A DNA stretch of 32,026 nucleotides from Prevotella sp. (GTDB lineage Bacteria; Bacteroidota; Bacteroidia; Bacteroidales; Bacteroidaceae): NCBI GenBank assembly GCA_022764085.1, contig JALERP010000065.1:1-32026 (forward strand), read 5' to 3'. This document shows, one piece after another, positions 31,820 to 32,026 of the stretch. The notes under the pieces are model-generated. The model was not told where the DNA came from and searched no databases. It saw only the letters and a program-made list of their open reading frames with translations. Both the position numbers and the translations under genes were made by a program. Position 1 is the first letter of the stretch; every line of letters starts with the position of its first letter.

Positions 31820-32026
31820 TCAATCCTCTAGATTTATAAAGATACTACCCAGTTCTGGCTTTGCCCCTAATCGGCCAATGCGATAAGAGTTATACAGAGA
31901 GAGGTTCTTGTGCAATCCAAATGAATCACCACGGGAATACTCGGATGATGCCGTCTCTTTGTTCTTCTCCACAAACCATACGACGCCCCTGTTCTCATTG
32001 ATCAAGTCTTGGGAAAGGAGCGTTGT
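31820..32026 (-). CDS. rloA-like: AAA-family ATPase, C-terminal end (RloA-like, partial)
   Basis: The frame is open to the window edge, so only the last 68 codons are seen. GVVWFVEKN followed by SSEYSRGDSFGL, SLYNSYRIGRLGAKPELGSI matches the characteristic C-terminus of AAA15/RloA-type ATPases that accompany RloB. The Walker motifs lie outside the window. The TGA stop is one base before the RloB-like ATG, giving strong coupling. A TTG at 32005 is not a true start. Confidence 0.75.
   Translation of the reverse strand, partial: TTLLSQDLINENRGVVWFVEKNKETASSEYSRGDSFGLHKNLSLYNSYRIGRLGAKPELGSIFINLED

Overview
The window looks like part of an integrative/conjugative element of a Bacteroidota gut-type bacterium (Bacteroides, Prevotella or a relative). 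Evidence for this: paired DUF4134-type membrane proteins, a CHC2/Toprim primase fused to an ATPase and a ParA gene on one strand; an ECF sigma factor with a CHAT protease; a TAnnTTTG-type -7 box; and almost no Shine-Dalgarno sequences. No rRNA, tRNA, CRISPR array or insertion sequence was recognised.

Region 1 (1-7500, minus strand) is the front of a transfer/maintenance operon. Read in its own direction it holds a small conserved protein, the primase-ATPase, an unknown 192-aa protein, ParA, a small RHH-like partner, a TM-anchored very acidic protein and two DUF4134-like proteins. It is visibly richer in G+C than the rest. The last DUF4134-like protein has an unusual C-terminus.

Region 2 (7500-10120, plus strand) is a five-gene operon: an HTH protein with heptad repeats, an ECF sigma factor, an anti-sigma-like membrane protein, a TM-anchored protein and an untracked 59-aa membrane protein. 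It ends at a strong hairpin shared with the convergent CHAT protease gene.

Region 3 (10120-15950, mostly minus strand) holds two clan-CD protease genes. One is a TM-anchored 869-aa CHAT protein with helical repeats. The other is a secreted, tail-anchored caspase-like protein, co-transcribed with two membrane proteins of unknown function.

Region 4 (16100-31150, plus strand) is an accessory island. In order it holds: two ComF-like phosphoribosyltransferases, a DprA-like protein, an HAD phosphatase, a 52-aa basic protein, a two-lobed retropepsin-like protein, a zinc-finger-like protein, a secreted TPR-retropepsin fusion, a secreted 26-aa-repeat protein, a secreted SLR/TPR protein, another retropepsin-like protein, an unknown protein, a UvrD-like helicase coupled to a coiled-coil protein, a helical protein, a degenerate retropepsin-like protein and an ADP-ribosylglycohydrolase. 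It ends at a textbook terminator. Five transcription units in it start with the same bipartite motif, (G/A)TTAACCT, exactly 13 nt, GGTAT(A/T)A. This unites genes of very different kinds into one apparent regulon and is the most interesting signal in the window.

Region 5 (31200-32026, minus strand) holds an RloB-like protein and the C-terminal end of its partner AAA ATPase, probably a second defence module. The working hypothesis is a mobile element carrying a protease-rich, defence-like or stress-response island with its own promoter class. This is inference; only the gene families and the repeated promoter motif are directly seen.
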